A stretch of DNA of 64,000 nt from Massilia sp. PDC64 (GCF_900101265.1 NZ_FMZS01000003.1:1-64000); one strand, 5' to 3'. Positions 42,255 through 51,923 are shown, numbered from the stretch's first letter. Program-made: numbers and translations. The notes: generated by a model from the sequence alone, not told the origin.

Positions 42255-42262
42255 TTTTTTAT
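42255..42262. repeat. Target site duplication, right copy
   Basis: TTTTTTAT directly after the inverted repeat end of the insertion element, identical to 41177-41184. Confidence 0.9.
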
Positions 42263-42325
42263 GGCTAGCGCGAACGGTGCCCGAGCGCGGTTTCATTACA
42301 AGTTCGGAAGCCAGCCGTTTTTGTG

Positions 42326-42374
42326 TTGACAGTGGGAAAGTGTGAGTATTAGACTGCATTAAGGTTCATTAATG
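42326..42374 (+). promoter_or_regulatory. Promoter of the first GH74 gene with CATTAATG box
   Basis: TTGACA at 42326-42331, 18-base spacer, TAGACT at 42350-42355, then CATTAATG at 42367-42374, about where transcripts should begin. Matches the promoters at 37980 and 44854. Confidence 0.7.
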
Positions 42375-42422
42375 CGTTATGCGCTCAGCGTTAATGTTCC
42401 ATCTGATAACAACGGAGATCTC

Positions 42423-44750
42423 ATGAAACGGAAACCGAACATCATCCTCCCGGCCGTGCTCGCGGCAGTCCTCGCGGGCTGCAGCGGCGGCAGCACGACG
42501 CCCGGCGCGACGGGCACGGCCGCGCCGGTGCTTGCCGCCACCGTCGGCTCGGCCACCAGCTGGACGAGCGTGAGGTGGGGCGGCGGCGGCTACGTCACCG
42601 GCCTGATCTACCACCCGAGCAATCCGGCCCTGCTGTACGCCCGCACCGACGTGGGCGGCGCCTACCGCTGGGATACGACCACGTCAAAATGGATCCCCCT
42701 CACCGACGGCATCGGCTGGGGCGGCGGCGAAGGCGCGTTCCATGGCGTCGAGAGCCTGGCCCTCGATCCGAACAATGACCAGCTCGTCTACATGATGACG
42801 GGCGACAGCGTGAACAACGACGCGCCCGGCCGCATCTACATCTCCAGCGACCGCGGGACCACGTGGACGCACTACGACCTGCCGTTCTCGATCGGCGGCA
42901 ACGACGACGCCCGCGCTTACGGCGAACGCCTGGCGGTCGACCCGCAGAATCCGACGACGCTGATGTACGGCTCGCGCAAGTCCGGCATCTGGAAGAGCAC
43001 GGACTCGGGCCATACCTGGACCCAGGTCACGGGATTCTCGACCACGACGGTGACCAAGGGCCCGAACCTGTACGGCGTCGAGCAGATCATCTACGATACC
43101 CCGTTCGTGCAGCGGCAGAATTCGACGCCGACCCAGATCGTCTGGGCCACCGTCGCCTCCGACTACGCCCAGGCTGCAGGCCTGACCTCGACCCTGTACA
43201 AGTCCACCAACGGTGGCGCCACGTGGGCGCCCGTGGCGGTCCCGTCCAACGTGGCCGGCTACGATATTCCGCACGTCGTGCGTTCGGCCGACGGCAACTT
43301 CTACATGACGTTCCGCGCGCATCCGAATACGGCCGCGGGTGCCCAGGCCCAGGGCGCCGGCGGTCCCAGCTATCTCTACAAGTTCGGCGCCAGCAACAAC
43401 AATACCTGGACCCAGCTCAAGAGCGACGCCAACGTGGGCTTCGGCGGCCTGTCCGTGTCCGGCACCGGCCCCACCACGCGCATCGCGCTGGGTGTGACCG
43501 GCTGGGCCGACTCGAGCCAGCTCATCCAGCTGTCCGACAACGACGGTCTCGCCTGGCACGAAGCCGAGGCCAACATGCCGCATACCGGCATTGCCGCGGC
43601 CGACTGCGCCGGCTGGGTCGAGGGTGTCGCGATCGACCCCGCGAACCGCGACCACATCATGCACATCCACGGCGGCGGCATCTGCGAAACGATGAACGCC
43701 TCGTCCGCCACGCCCACCTGGAGTCCCAAGGTCGACAACCTCGAGGAGACCGTCACCTTGTCCCTCGTGACGGCGCCGGCGGGCGCGTCGTACAAGTTCA
43801 TCAACAGTGCGGGCGACATCGGCACGTGGGTCGATACGGATCTCACGACGCGGCCGACCAAGGGGCCCATGAACTGGTGGAGCAGCGGTAACGCGGCCGA
43901 CCTGGCGTGGTCCGATCCGACCTATATCGCGGCCTCCGGCGTCGACAACAAGAACGGCCACACCATCAAGGCGTTCTGGTCCGGCGACGCCGGTAGCAGC
44001 TGGAACCAGTTCGCGTCCCTGCCCACCGGCGCCGCGGCAAGCGACAGCCACGTGCAGAGCATCGCGGTCACGTCCCGCAACAACGTGATCTGGGCACCGC
44101 CCGATTCGGTGCCGTCGTACAGCACGGACAGCGGCGCAACCTGGACCGCGACCAATCTGCCGGCGTTCACCGCCACCTGGAACGGCTTCCAGCGCTCCTA
44201 TCGCGTGGCCGCAGACCGCGTGAACCCGAGCAAGGTGTATGCGTTCGATTCCGGCGGTGCACCGTGGAGCGGCGAGCCGGGCAAGGTCTACGTCTCGTAC
44301 GACGGCGGCCATAACTTCGGGCTGAGCGGGATGTGGGGGGCCCAGAACATGGCGCCGAACGCGTGGCGGGACACGTCGATGGTCGTCAACCCGAACGCCG
44401 AGGGCGACATCTGGGTCACCGACGGCAACGCCCTGTACCACTCGGTGAACTCGGGCTGGAACTGGGTGCAGGTCGGCGCCTTCGCGTCCGCCAACGGCAC
44501 GAAGGGGGCCACCAAGGTCGCGCTGGGCAAGGCCCTGGCCGGATCGCCGTACTCGGCCGCGATCTACGTGGAAGGCACGCTGAACGGCCAGTGGGGCATC
44601 TGGCACTCGGATGACGGCGGCGCCACCTGGGCGCGCTTCAACGACGACGCGCACCAGTTCGGCGACTCCAGTGTGATGGCGGGCGACTGGAACACCTATG
44701 GTCGCCTCTACGTCAACGGCGCCGCCCGCGGCCTCATCTACAGCAACTGA
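42423..44750 (+). CDS. GH74 xyloglucanase lipoprotein, first of three
   Basis: 775 residues. Lipobox LAGC with lipidated C20 followed by Ser, so an outer-membrane, likely surface-exposed lipoprotein. Two seven-bladed beta-propellers built from repeated sialidase-like units (for example SSDRGTTWTHYDLP and KSTNGGATWAPV). GH74 enzymes cut the beta-1,4-glucan backbone of xyloglucan with inversion. Probable catalytic pair D76 (ARTDVGGAYRW) and D498 (AWSDP), 422 residues apart as in known members. Start at 42423 with GGAG upstream. It follows the IS, so it relies on its own promoter. Confidence 0.9.
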   Translation: MKRKPNIILPAVLAAVLAGCSGGSTTPGATGTAAPVLAATVGSATSWTSVRWGGGGYVTGLIYHPSNPALLYARTDVGGAYRWDTTTSKWIPLTDGIGWGGGEGAFHGVESLALDPNNDQLVYMMTGDSVNNDAPGRIYISSDRGTTWTHYDLPFSIGGNDDARAYGERLAVDPQNPTTLMYGSRKSGIWKSTDSGHTWTQVTGFSTTTVTKGPNLYGVEQIIYDTPFVQRQNSTPTQIVWATVASDYAQAAGLTSTLYKSTNGGATWAPVAVPSNVAGYDIPHVVRSADGNFYMTFRAHPNTAAGAQAQGAGGPSYLYKFGASNNNTWTQLKSDANVGFGGLSVSGTGPTTRIALGVTGWADSSQLIQLSDNDGLAWHEAEANMPHTGIAAADCAGWVEGVAIDPANRDHIMHIHGGGICETMNASSATPTWSPKVDNLEETVTLSLVTAPAGASYKFINSAGDIGTWVDTDLTTRPTKGPMNWWSSGNAADLAWSDPTYIAASGVDNKNGHTIKAFWSGDAGSSWNQFASLPTGAAASDSHVQSIAVTSRNNVIWAPPDSVPSYSTDSGATWTATNLPAFTATWNGFQRSYRVAADRVNPSKVYAFDSGGAPWSGEPGKVYVSYDGGHNFGLSGMWGAQNMAPNAWRDTSMVVNPNAEGDIWVTDGNALYHSVNSGWNWVQVGAFASANGTKGATKVALGKALAGSPYSAAIYVEGTLNGQWGIWHSDDGGATWARFNDDAHQFGDSSVMAGDWNTYGRLYVNGAARGLIYSN

Positions 44751-44776
44751 GCGATACGACTTTGAGAAAAGCCAAG

Positions 44777-44811
44777 ACCGCTGCGGAACCGGAACGATCT
44801 GCAGCGGTTTT
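44777..44811 (+). terminator. Terminator after the first GH74 gene
   Basis: ACCGCTGC at 44777-44784 pairs with GCAGCGGT at 44801-44808, followed by a short T-run. The same ACCGC-GCGG design recurs after the other two GH74 genes. Confidence 0.7.
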
Positions 44812-44853
44812 GTCGTTCATTTCCCGTTACATCCCCTGTAACCGTGAGTTGTG

Positions 44854-44926
44854 TTGACAGTCGAAAAATGCGGGCATTAAACTCTTTTAATGTTTGTTAA
44901 TAAAAACGATACAGCACATTAATGTG
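44854..44926 (+). promoter_or_regulatory. Promoter of the second GH74 gene with palindrome
   Basis: TTGACA at 44854-44859, 18-base spacer, TAAACT at 44878-44883. The perfect 12-bp palindrome CACATTAATGTG lies at 44915-44926. The stretch around the -35 (GTGTTGACAGT.GAAA) is nearly the same as before the first GH74 gene. Confidence 0.7.
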
Positions 44927-45044
44927 TTCCGATCGGGGATCCAAGGGAGCAAAACAGGTTGTCACGATAACAGCGCCGGCACACGCATGCCGGCGCAGCC
45001 AGGCAGCGGAGCTACGTCCCAAGCCAATCTATTGAGGAGATCCC

Positions 45045-47390
45045 ATGTATCGGAAGCACAGCATCATCATCACGGCGGCGCTCGCGGCACTCGTCGCCGG
45101 TTGCAGCGGCGGCGACCGCACCGCCGGCCCGTCGGCCACGGCGCAAGCGCCCGCCCTCGCGGCCACCGTCGGCTCGGCCACGTCCTACACGAGCGTGAAG
45201 TGGGGCGGCGGCGGCTATGTCACCGGCCTGATCTACCATCCGACGAGCTACAACGTCATGTACGCCCGCACCGACGTGGGCGGCGCCTACCGCTGGGAAG
45301 GGAACGGCGCGTGGACGCCGATCACCGACGGCGTCGGGTTCAGCGCGGGAGAAGAGACCTACCATGGCGTCGAAAGCCTTGCCCTCGATCCGACCAACGA
45401 CAACAAGGTGTACATCGTCACGGGCATCGCCACGCACAACTGGGACGGCTCCGTCCTGAACAATGGCCGCATCTATGTGTCGCAAGACCGCGGCAACAGC
45501 TGGACGCACTACGACCTGCCGTTCCCGGTGGGCGGCAACGAGAACGCCCGTGCCATCGGCGAACGCCTGAAGCTCGACCCCACCAATCCGTCGACGATGT
45601 TCTACGCCTCGCGCACGGCCGGCCTGTGGAAGAGCACGAACTCGGGCCAGACCTGGACCCAGACCGGGCTGTCGAGCAAGGTGCTGACCGGCAGCGAGAT
45701 CGTCGGGCTGGGTAGTTCCCCGGTGGGCGTCGAGCAGATCATGTTCGACAATTCGAACGTGGGCGGCGGGGCGACGACGTGGATCATGTACGCCGCCATC
45801 GCGCCGGACTACGTGCAGAAGGCGGGCCTGACCTCGACCCTGTACAAGTCCGTCAACGGCGGCGCTACGTGGACGCCGGTGTCGGTGCCGTCCAACGTGG
45901 CCGGCTACTACGTCCCGCACATGGTGCGCACCAGCGACGGCAACTACTACGTGGTGTTCAACAAGAACGCCGGGCAGGGCGCCGACGGTCCCGGCTACCT
46001 CTACCGGTTCGGCGGCGTGAGCTTCAACGAGTCCTGGACCCAGCTCGCCACCACCACGCAGGGCGGCTACGGCGGCGTGTCCGTCTACGGCACCGGCTCG
46101 ACGGCCCGCATCGCGCTGGCCGTGACCGGTACCTGGAGCGCCGGCCAGCCGGTCGTCCAGCTGTCCGACAGCGGCGGCGCCCCCGGCAGCTGGCGCGAAA
46201 TCGCGGACGGCATGACGCATTGGGGCGGCGGATACAGGGGTTGGGTGGACGACATCGAGATCGATCCGACCAACAAGGATCACATCATGCACATCCACGG
46301 CGGCGGCGTCTGGGAAACCTGGAACGCGTCGTCGACCACGCCGAGCTGGGACGCTCCGGTCAACAACCTCGAGGAGACCGTAAGCATCGCGCTCGTCACG
46401 CCGCCGGCCGGCGCGTCGTACAAGTTCGTCAACAGCGGGGGCGATATCGGCAACTGGGTCCAGACGGACCTCGCGACGACGCCGACCAGGACGCCCAACA
46501 GCGCATGGGGCAACGGCGACGCGGCCGACGTGTTGTGGTCCGATCCGAACTACATCGTCGCTGCCGGCATCATCTCCGGCAACCCCACGACCGCCTACGG
46601 CGCCTGGTCCGGCGACAGCGGCGCCACGTGGTCGAACTTCGCATCGCTTCCCGCCGGCGCCTCCACTAACTTCGCCGACACGGTGAGCATGGTGACGACG
46701 TCGCGCAACAACATCGTCTGGGCGCCCGCCAACTCGATCCCGTCCTGGACCACGAACAATGGTGCGAGCTGGACCCAGGTCAGCGGCCTGCCCGCGCCCA
46801 ACGGCGGCCTGAATAACGCCTATCGCCTGGTCGTCGACCGCCAGAGCCCGAACAAGGTCTACGCCTTCGACGGGGGCGGCGCGTCGTGGAACAACACGAC
46901 GGGTAAGGTCTACCTCTCGACCGATAGCGGCCATTCGTTCACGCTGGTCCAGGGTTCGGTGGCAGCGAACTTCGCCCCCAATTCCTTCGGGGTCACGACG
47001 ATGGTGGCCAATCCGAATGCCGCGGGCGACCTCTGGGTGGCCGACGGCAACGCCGTGTACCACTCGACCAATTCGGGCACGACCTGGACCAAGCTCCCCG
47101 GCTTCGCGACGGTCGCCGCCAGCGGTTCGACGGGGGCGCTGCAGGGCGCCACCAGGATCGCGCTGGGCAAGGCGCAGGCAGGCTCGTCGTACTCGGCCGC
47201 GGTCTACGTCGTGGGCACGCGCAACGGCGTGTGGGGCGTGTACCACTCCGACGATGGTGGCGCGACCTGGGCGCGTTTCAACGATGACGCCCACCAGTAC
47301 GGCGGCATCGGCGTGATCGCGGGTGACTGGAACACGTACGGACGGATCTACTTCAGCGGCGCCGGACGTGGCCTGATCTACACGAACTGA
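45045..47390 (+). CDS. GH74 xyloglucanase lipoprotein, second of three
   Basis: 781 residues; GAGGAGA before the ATG. Lipobox VAGC with C20-Ser, predicted outer-membrane lipoprotein. Same double-propeller layout and clear homology to both neighbours throughout, with the probable catalytic pair D77 (ARTDVGGAYRW) and D500 (LWSDP). Loops differ from the first copy, for example the longer ITGIATHNWDGSVLNNG segment near 140, which could change exo/endo behaviour or subsite preference (inference). Confidence 0.9.
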   Translation: MYRKHSIIITAALAALVAGCSGGDRTAGPSATAQAPALAATVGSATSYTSVKWGGGGYVTGLIYHPTSYNVMYARTDVGGAYRWEGNGAWTPITDGVGFSAGEETYHGVESLALDPTNDNKVYIVTGIATHNWDGSVLNNGRIYVSQDRGNSWTHYDLPFPVGGNENARAIGERLKLDPTNPSTMFYASRTAGLWKSTNSGQTWTQTGLSSKVLTGSEIVGLGSSPVGVEQIMFDNSNVGGGATTWIMYAAIAPDYVQKAGLTSTLYKSVNGGATWTPVSVPSNVAGYYVPHMVRTSDGNYYVVFNKNAGQGADGPGYLYRFGGVSFNESWTQLATTTQGGYGGVSVYGTGSTARIALAVTGTWSAGQPVVQLSDSGGAPGSWREIADGMTHWGGGYRGWVDDIEIDPTNKDHIMHIHGGGVWETWNASSTTPSWDAPVNNLEETVSIALVTPPAGASYKFVNSGGDIGNWVQTDLATTPTRTPNSAWGNGDAADVLWSDPNYIVAAGIISGNPTTAYGAWSGDSGATWSNFASLPAGASTNFADTVSMVTTSRNNIVWAPANSIPSWTTNNGASWTQVSGLPAPNGGLNNAYRLVVDRQSPNKVYAFDGGGASWNNTTGKVYLSTDSGHSFTLVQGSVAANFAPNSFGVTTMVANPNAAGDLWVADGNAVYHSTNSGTTWTKLPGFATVAASGSTGALQGATRIALGKAQAGSSYSAAVYVVGTRNGVWGVYHSDDGGATWARFNDDAHQYGGIGVIAGDWNTYGRIYFSGAGRGLIYTN

Positions 47391-47415
47391 GTCGCGCGTC
47401 CCTGACGCAGCCGAC

Positions 47416-47454
47416 GACCGCTGCGGCACCGGACAGGGGCCGCGGCGGTCTTTC
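47416..47454 (+). terminator. Terminator-like hairpin after the second GH74 gene
   Basis: GACCGCTGCGGC at 47416 and GCCGCGGCGGTC ending at 47450 pair along almost their whole length, then TTTC. The T-run is short, so some read-through into the third GH74 gene is likely; I see no clear promoter in the remaining 120 bases. Confidence 0.6.
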
Positions 47455-47577
47455 ACACATAACGATGTCGGCGCCGACGCCGACGACTGGACGCGCTGAT
47501 ACCGGCCAGGCCAGCGCGGTGGAGCTACGTTGTTCTATCCCGAGAAACGTCAAGATCATCCTTTTCGAGGAGACACC

Positions 47578-49884
47578 ATGAATCGGAAGCACAACTTCAT
47601 CATCCCGGCGCTGCTTGCGGCGCTTCTCGCGGGCTGCAGCGGAGGCAGCACGACCCCGGGCGTGTCGGGCAACGCGCCCGTCCTCGCCGCGACCACCGGC
47701 TCGGCCACCAGCTATGCGAGCGTGAAGTGGGGCGGCGGCGGCTACGTCACCGGCCTGATCTACCATCCGACCACTGCGAACGTCCTGTATGCCCGCACGG
47801 ACATCGGCGGCGCCTACCGGTGGAATGCCACCAATTCGTCGTGGACGCCCATCACCGACGGCCTGGGCTTCAACGGCGGCGAGAGCCGCTTCCACGGCAT
47901 CGAAAGCATCGCCCTCGATCCGAACAACGACCAGCTCGTGTACATGGTCACGGGCATGTACACGTTCGAAGGCAATGGCCGCATCTATGTGTCCAACGAC
48001 CGCGGCACCACGTGGACGCACTATGACCTGCCGTTCCCCGTCGGCGGCAACAATCCAGCCCGCGCGATCGGCGAACGCCTGGCGGTCGACCCCAACAATC
48101 CGTCGACGCTGTTCTACGGTTCGCGCACGGCCGGCCTGTGGAAGAGTACGGATGCGGGCCGCACCTGGGCCCAGGTCACGTCGCTGGCGACCCTGCAGCT
48201 GACGAACGACCAGGTCAACACGATGGGCGGCTGGGTGACGGGCGTCGAATCGCTCACGTTCGATACGTCGACCCGGGGCACCGGCACGCCGACCCCGACG
48301 CTGTATGCCGCCATCGCCCAGGACTACGCCAACGCGGCGGGCCTGACGTCGACGCTGTACAAGTCCGTCGACGGCGGTGCGACGTGGGCGCCGGTGACGG
48401 TTCCGTCGGCCGTGTCCGGCTACTACATCCCGCACACGGTGCGCGCCGTGGACGGCACGTTCTATGTCGCGTTCAGCGCGGGCGCCGGCCCGGGTGTCGC
48501 CGGCCCCGGTTACCTCTACAAGTTCAGCGGCGGCACGTGGACCCTCCTCGCCAGTAACGCCAACGCCGGCTACGGCGGCCTGTCCGTGTACGGCAGCGGC
48601 CCGACCGCCCGCATCGTGCTGGGCGTCTCCAATACCTGGGGCTCCGGCCAGATCGTCCAGCTGTCCGACGACGGCGGCACCACCTGGCGCGAAATCGAGC
48701 AGGGCATGCCGCATACGCCGGCCGGCCTCTCCGACTGGGGCTGGGTGGACGACATCGAGATCGATCCGTCCAACCGCGACCACATCTCGCACGTGCATGG
48801 CGGCGGCATCGTCGAAACGAAGAACGCGTCGTCGGCCACGCCGGGCTGGAGCAGCGTGGTCACCAACCTCGAGGAGACCGCCACCCAGGCCCTCGTCACG
48901 CCGCCGGCCGGCGCGTCGTACAAGTTCGTCAACAGCGCCGGCGACATCGGCACATGGCTGCAGACGGATCTCGCGACGACGCCGACCAAGGGGCCCTCCG
49001 CCACCTGGAGCAACGGTAACTACGCCGACGTGCTGTGGTCCGATCCCACGTTCATCGTCGGCGTCGGCGTCCAGAACTCGTCGTCCACCGCCTTCGGCTT
49101 CTGGTCCGGCGATGGCGGCAACACGTGGTCGAACTTCGCGAAGCTGCCGACGGGCGCGTCCACCAACAAGGGCAGCACGGGCAGCATCGTGACCACGTCG
49201 CGCAGCAACGTGGTCTGGGCGCCTGCCAACTCGGTACCGTCCTATTCCACGAACAACGGCTCGCGCTGGACGTCGACGAACCTGCCGGCGCTGGCCAGCC
49301 TCGGGTGGGATCGCGGCTACCGCCTGGTGGCCGACCGCAAGAATCCGAACAAGGTCTATGCCTACGATTCGGGCGGCGCGTTCTGGGGCACGCCGGGCAA
49401 GGTCTACGTCTCGACCAACGGCGGCCACACGTTCACGCTGAGCCAGGGTTCGGTGTCGGCCAACCTGGCCCCGAACGCGTACTGGATCACGTCGATGGTG
49501 GCCAATCCGAATGCCGAGGGCGACCTGTGGCTGGCCGACGGCAACGCTGTGTACCACTCGCTGGATTCGGGTGCCACGTGGACGAAGCTGAACGGCTTCG
49601 CGTCGGTCGCGGCCAGCGGTTCGACGGCCCAGTTGCAGGGCGCGAGCGCGATCGCACTGGGCAAGGCGCAGGCCGGATCCTCGTACTCGGCCGCGATCTA
49701 CGTCGTGGGCACGATGAACGGCGTGTGGGGCATCTGGCATTCCGACGACGGCGGCGCGACCTGGGCACGCTACAACGATGACGCGCACCAGTACGGCGGC
49801 ATCGGCGCCATTGCGGCCGACTGGAACACGTACGGACGCGTCTACTTCAGCGGCACCGGCCGTGGCGTAATTTATACTAACTGA
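47578..49884 (+). CDS. GH74 xyloglucanase lipoprotein, third of three
   Basis: 768 residues; GAGGAGA before the ATG at 47578. Lipobox LAGC with C20-Ser. Double-propeller GH74 with probable catalytic D75 (ARTDIGGAYRW) and D489 (LWSDP). More like the second copy than the first in the stretches I compared (for example YHSDDGGATWAR and SLDSGATWTKL regions). With no clear promoter of its own it probably depends on read-through from the second copy. Confidence 0.9.
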   Translation: MNRKHNFIIPALLAALLAGCSGGSTTPGVSGNAPVLAATTGSATSYASVKWGGGGYVTGLIYHPTTANVLYARTDIGGAYRWNATNSSWTPITDGLGFNGGESRFHGIESIALDPNNDQLVYMVTGMYTFEGNGRIYVSNDRGTTWTHYDLPFPVGGNNPARAIGERLAVDPNNPSTLFYGSRTAGLWKSTDAGRTWAQVTSLATLQLTNDQVNTMGGWVTGVESLTFDTSTRGTGTPTPTLYAAIAQDYANAAGLTSTLYKSVDGGATWAPVTVPSAVSGYYIPHTVRAVDGTFYVAFSAGAGPGVAGPGYLYKFSGGTWTLLASNANAGYGGLSVYGSGPTARIVLGVSNTWGSGQIVQLSDDGGTTWREIEQGMPHTPAGLSDWGWVDDIEIDPSNRDHISHVHGGGIVETKNASSATPGWSSVVTNLEETATQALVTPPAGASYKFVNSAGDIGTWLQTDLATTPTKGPSATWSNGNYADVLWSDPTFIVGVGVQNSSSTAFGFWSGDGGNTWSNFAKLPTGASTNKGSTGSIVTTSRSNVVWAPANSVPSYSTNNGSRWTSTNLPALASLGWDRGYRLVADRKNPNKVYAYDSGGAFWGTPGKVYVSTNGGHTFTLSQGSVSANLAPNAYWITSMVANPNAEGDLWLADGNAVYHSLDSGATWTKLNGFASVAASGSTAQLQGASAIALGKAQAGSSYSAAIYVVGTMNGVWGIWHSDDGGATWARYNDDAHQYGGIGAIAADWNTYGRVYFSGTGRGVIYTN

Positions 49885-49893
49885 GCAGTATCG

Positions 49894-49926
49894 ACCGCCG
49901 CGGCACCGGCCGCGGCGGTTTTTTTT
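49894..49926 (+). terminator. Strong intrinsic terminator after the third GH74 gene
   Basis: ACCGCCGCGGC at 49894-49904, loop ACCG, GCCGCGGCGGT at 49909-49919, then seven more Ts. It lies only 20 bases before the esterase start, so the esterase needs read-through or a promoter inside this gene. Confidence 0.9.
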
Positions 49927-49945
49927 GCATCGAGAACGACACAAC

Positions 49946-51910
49946 ATGAAGCAGACCTTCTTCCTACTCGCACTCGCCGCCGCCTGCGCACCGTCCCAGG
50001 CGGCCGACCTCGGCCTCGCCCGCGTCTTTTCCGATCACGCCGTGCTGCAGCGCGACCAGCCCATCGCCGTGTGGGGCACGGCCGGCGCGGGCGGCAAGGT
50101 GACCGTGACCCTCGGCGGCCGGACGGCGAGCGGCAATGCGGACGCGCACGGCAAGTGGAAGGTACAACTGCCGCCGCAGCCGGCGGGCGGGCCGTACCAG
50201 CTGTCCGTCACGTCGAACGGCCAGACGGTCAGCCGCGCCGACATCCTCGTCGGCGACGTCTACCTGTGCTCGGGGCAGTCGAACATGGAATTCGCCCAGC
50301 GGGCGTCGACGAACGCCATCGGCGCCACCTATATCGCGCATAACGACAACCTGCGCTACCTGAACGTCCCGCGTAACAGCGCGATGGCGCCGCAGGACGA
50401 CCTCCTCGCCCCGGCCGCGTGGACGCGCGTGAATGCGGACACCGTGGGCGACGCGTCGGCCGTCTGCTACTACATGGCCCGTGCGCTGCAGGCGAACTAC
50501 AAGGTGCCGGTCGGCTTCATCCAGGCCAGCTGGGGCGGCAGCACGGTGCAGGGCTGGATCGGGGCCGAGTCGCTGCGCACGTTCGGCGACTACAGGACGG
50601 GCATCGACCTCGTGACGCAATACGGCAAGGACCCGGCCGCCGCGATGCGCGTCCAGGACGCGCGCACGGAAGCATGGTGGCGCGCGCACGACCCGGCCAC
50701 CGCGGCGCAGCGTGCGTGGGTCGACCCCGGCTTCGACGACAGCGCGTGGGACACCGTCACGCCGGCGGGATCGTGGAAGGACAGCGGCATTGCCGGCTTC
50801 AAGGAATTCGACGGCGTGGCGTGGTACCGCACGACCGTCACGCTGACGGAGGCGCAGGCGCAGGCGGCGAACGCGCTGCACCTGGGCCCCGTCGACACGT
50901 ACGACACCACCTGGGTCAACGGCCAGCGCGTGGGCGGTGCGGGCTTCGCCTGGCTGGGGCGCGACTACGCCGTGCCCGCGGGTATCTTCAAGCCGGGCCG
51001 CAACGTGATCGTCATGCGCGTGCTGGGCGGAGGAGGCATGACGGGCGCGCCCGCCAACCGCACCATCGGTTTGACCGACGGCCAGGCGATCCCGCTGCCG
51101 GCCGCGTGGAAGGTCCGGCGCGGCAGCGCGATGAAAGGCGTCGCCCAGCCGCCGGCGCCGTGGGACATGCTGACGAGCTACACCACGCTGTACAACGGCA
51201 TGATCGCGCCGCTGGTCGGCTACAAGTTCAAGCTGGCGGCGTGGTACCAGGGCGAGGCGAATGCAAACCAGGACGCGGGCAATCCGGGCGGCCCCGAGGA
51301 ATACCGCAGCCTGCTGCCGCTGCTGATGCGCGACTGGCGCCAGCGCTTCGGCCAGCCGGCGCTGCCGTTCCTCGTCGTGCAGCTGACGTCGTATGGCTCG
51401 ACGATGACGGCGCCGGGTGAGTCCAGCTGGGCCGAGCTGCGCGCCGCGCAGGCCGATACCGTCGCGCACGACCCGCATGCGGGGCTCGCCGTCACGCTCG
51501 ACGTGGGCGACCGCTTCGACATCCATCCGACGCAGAAGACGGTCGTCGGCGAGCGTCTCGCGCGCGCGGCACGCGCCGTCGCCTACGGCGAGAAGACGGT
51601 ACCGGGCAGCCCGACGGCCGTCGCGGCGGCGCGCAGCGGCAACGACATCGTCGTCACGTTCAAGGACACGGCCGGCGGCCTCAAGACGTATTCGGCCGAC
51701 CGCGCCATCGGTTTCGAAGTGTGCGCGGACACGGCGTGCCGTTATGCCGACGCGCGCGTGGCCGGCAAGGGGAGTGATCGGGTCGTGCTGCCCGGCGCGG
51801 CCACGCCTGGCGTCACGCGCGTGCGCTACGCGTGGGCCGATGCGCCATTCGTGAACCTGTTCGGCGGCGACGGGCTGCCGGCCGCGCCGTTCCGGCTTGA
51901 CGTTCGCTGA
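49946..51910 (+). CDS. SASA/CE20-like carbohydrate acetylesterase
   Basis: 654 residues, signal peptide ending SQA-AD. Sialate O-acetylesterase-type SGNH hydrolase: catalytic Ser in LCSGQSNMEF (about residue 113) and Asp/His in DIHPTQK. A jelly-roll domain (about 245-350, with DPGFDDSAWDTV and TTWVNGQRV) is inserted within the hydrolase fold, the architecture reported for CE20 xyloglucan acetylesterases of Xanthomonas. It would remove acetyl groups from xyloglucan side chains. Position after three GH74 genes supports this substrate. Only 20 bases separate it from a strong terminator. Confidence 0.85.
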   Translation: MKQTFFLLALAAACAPSQAADLGLARVFSDHAVLQRDQPIAVWGTAGAGGKVTVTLGGRTASGNADAHGKWKVQLPPQPAGGPYQLSVTSNGQTVSRADILVGDVYLCSGQSNMEFAQRASTNAIGATYIAHNDNLRYLNVPRNSAMAPQDDLLAPAAWTRVNADTVGDASAVCYYMARALQANYKVPVGFIQASWGGSTVQGWIGAESLRTFGDYRTGIDLVTQYGKDPAAAMRVQDARTEAWWRAHDPATAAQRAWVDPGFDDSAWDTVTPAGSWKDSGIAGFKEFDGVAWYRTTVTLTEAQAQAANALHLGPVDTYDTTWVNGQRVGGAGFAWLGRDYAVPAGIFKPGRNVIVMRVLGGGGMTGAPANRTIGLTDGQAIPLPAAWKVRRGSAMKGVAQPPAPWDMLTSYTTLYNGMIAPLVGYKFKLAAWYQGEANANQDAGNPGGPEEYRSLLPLLMRDWRQRFGQPALPFLVVQLTSYGSTMTAPGESSWAELRAAQADTVAHDPHAGLAVTLDVGDRFDIHPTQKTVVGERLARAARAVAYGEKTVPGSPTAVAAARSGNDIVVTFKDTAGGLKTYSADRAIGFEVCADTACRYADARVAGKGSDRVVLPGAATPGVTRVRYAWADAPFVNLFGGDGLPAAPFRLDVR

Positions 51911-51923
51911 CCTCGTACGCTGA

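Noticed and set aside
42684..49947. Three long minus-strand open frames opposite the GH74 genes
   Set aside because: They repeat because the sense genes are paralogs; translations lack any domain and none has a convincing start.
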